NCBI RefSeq assembly: GCF_035594125.1
Contig: NC_087173.1
Location: 1,952,986 to 2,016,985 of the forward strand
Reading direction: 5' to 3'
Origin: Scylla paramamosain
Taxonomy: Eukaryota > Arthropoda > Malacostraca > Decapoda > Portunidae
Length of the DNA stretch: 64,000 bases
Made by a program: the position numbers and the translations under genes. Positions 63,714 through 64,000 of this stretch are shown in pieces (within the stretch, counting starts at the first letter, position 1; each line of letters opens with the position of its first letter). Under the pieces are notes generated by a model, which had not been told where the DNA came from, searched no databases, and saw only the letters and a program-made list of their open reading frames with translations.

Positions 63714-63940
63714 CGCCATTTAGAAGACTGTATTGCGCTGGTTTGATCCAAAAACAAATGATTTAGGACCGTAAACAAGGTAGACAGATGCTGTGCGTTG
63801 TGTCACCTGTCAGAAGAACACAAAACGTAAACACCAGACTGTGTTGCGCTGATCTGATCTAAAATAAATGATTTAGTATCGTAAACAAGGCTGATAGATT
63901 CTGTGTTGCGTCACCTGGTCACCTAGGAACGCAAAAAGAG
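63714..63940. repeat. ~120 bp tandem duplication
   Basis: AGACTGTATTGCGCTGGTTT, then AAATGATTTAG, CGTAAACAAGG and GTTGTGTCACCTG, recurs about 120 bp later as AGACTGTGTTGCGCTGATCT and the same following blocks. Confidence 0.85.
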
Positions 63941-64000
63941 GAACAGTAAGGAAGAAACACATTAAAAAGAAGAAATATTAGACACGCCAGCCCTTTAGAA

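Noticed and set aside
63179..63778. 199-codon minus-strand frame rich in Thr, Asn and His
   Set aside because: It repeats the same peptide with the 95-bp minisatellite period and has no start or splice context.

Overview
The window is animal nuclear DNA, most likely from a decapod crustacean (crab or shrimp type). Coding sequence is broken into short exons with GT..AG introns. The non-coding DNA is unusually full of long pure dinucleotide and trinucleotide tracts (CT/GA, AT, GT, TCC and others). Several dispersed repeats look like ones I recall as common in decapod genomes, and a TTAGG array of the arthropod telomere type is present. The species call is inference; the gene calls rest on the translated exons.

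Three genes, all on the + strand, can be recognised. (1) Positions 1858-5994 hold the last six coding exons of a cAMP-specific phosphodiesterase of the PDE4/dunce family: the end of the regulatory linker and the whole catalytic domain. A long 3' untranslated region probably follows, ending near a triple AATAAA cluster at 10157-10180. (2) Positions 13441-23512 hold a complete 16-exon FAF1 gene. Its exons join in phase to a 656-residue protein with UBA, two ubiquitin-like, UAS and UBX regions, and a candidate poly(A) signal lies at 24457. (3) From about 33.7 kb a GC-rich promoter-like region is followed by at least two coding exons (39200-39320 and 41370-41456). These encode the N-terminus of a PCTAIRE-type cyclin-dependent kinase, closest to CDK17. 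No kinase-domain exon was found, so the rest of the gene must lie beyond the window, behind an intron of more than 22 kb, or the model is incomplete.

The last 22 kb (42-64 kb) is almost entirely microsatellite and minisatellite DNA. It contains one long open exon-like stretch (54237-55314) for a proline-rich protein I do not recognise, a promoter-like GC-rich block near 50.0-50.3 kb, and a few possible small exons. Non-coding landmarks include a 3'-end fragment of a non-LTR retrotransposon (29890-30187, minus strand) and related tails in PDE4 and FAF1 introns. There is also a composite satellite of a ~37-bp unit interleaved with (TG)n (32035-32790), and a set of diverged minisatellites.

The most unusual item is an inverted repeat at 53621-53896. 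Two identical 71-bp arms flank head-to-head (TTAGG)n/(CCTAA)n arrays, and the whole sits inside long AT tracts. No operons, CRISPR arrays or other prokaryotic systems are present, and I found no convincing multi-gene novel system. PDE4, FAF1 and PCTAIRE kinase act in separate pathways (cAMP breakdown, p97/ubiquitin adaptor work, and cyclin-dependent signalling). Their adjacency does not by itself imply a joint function.
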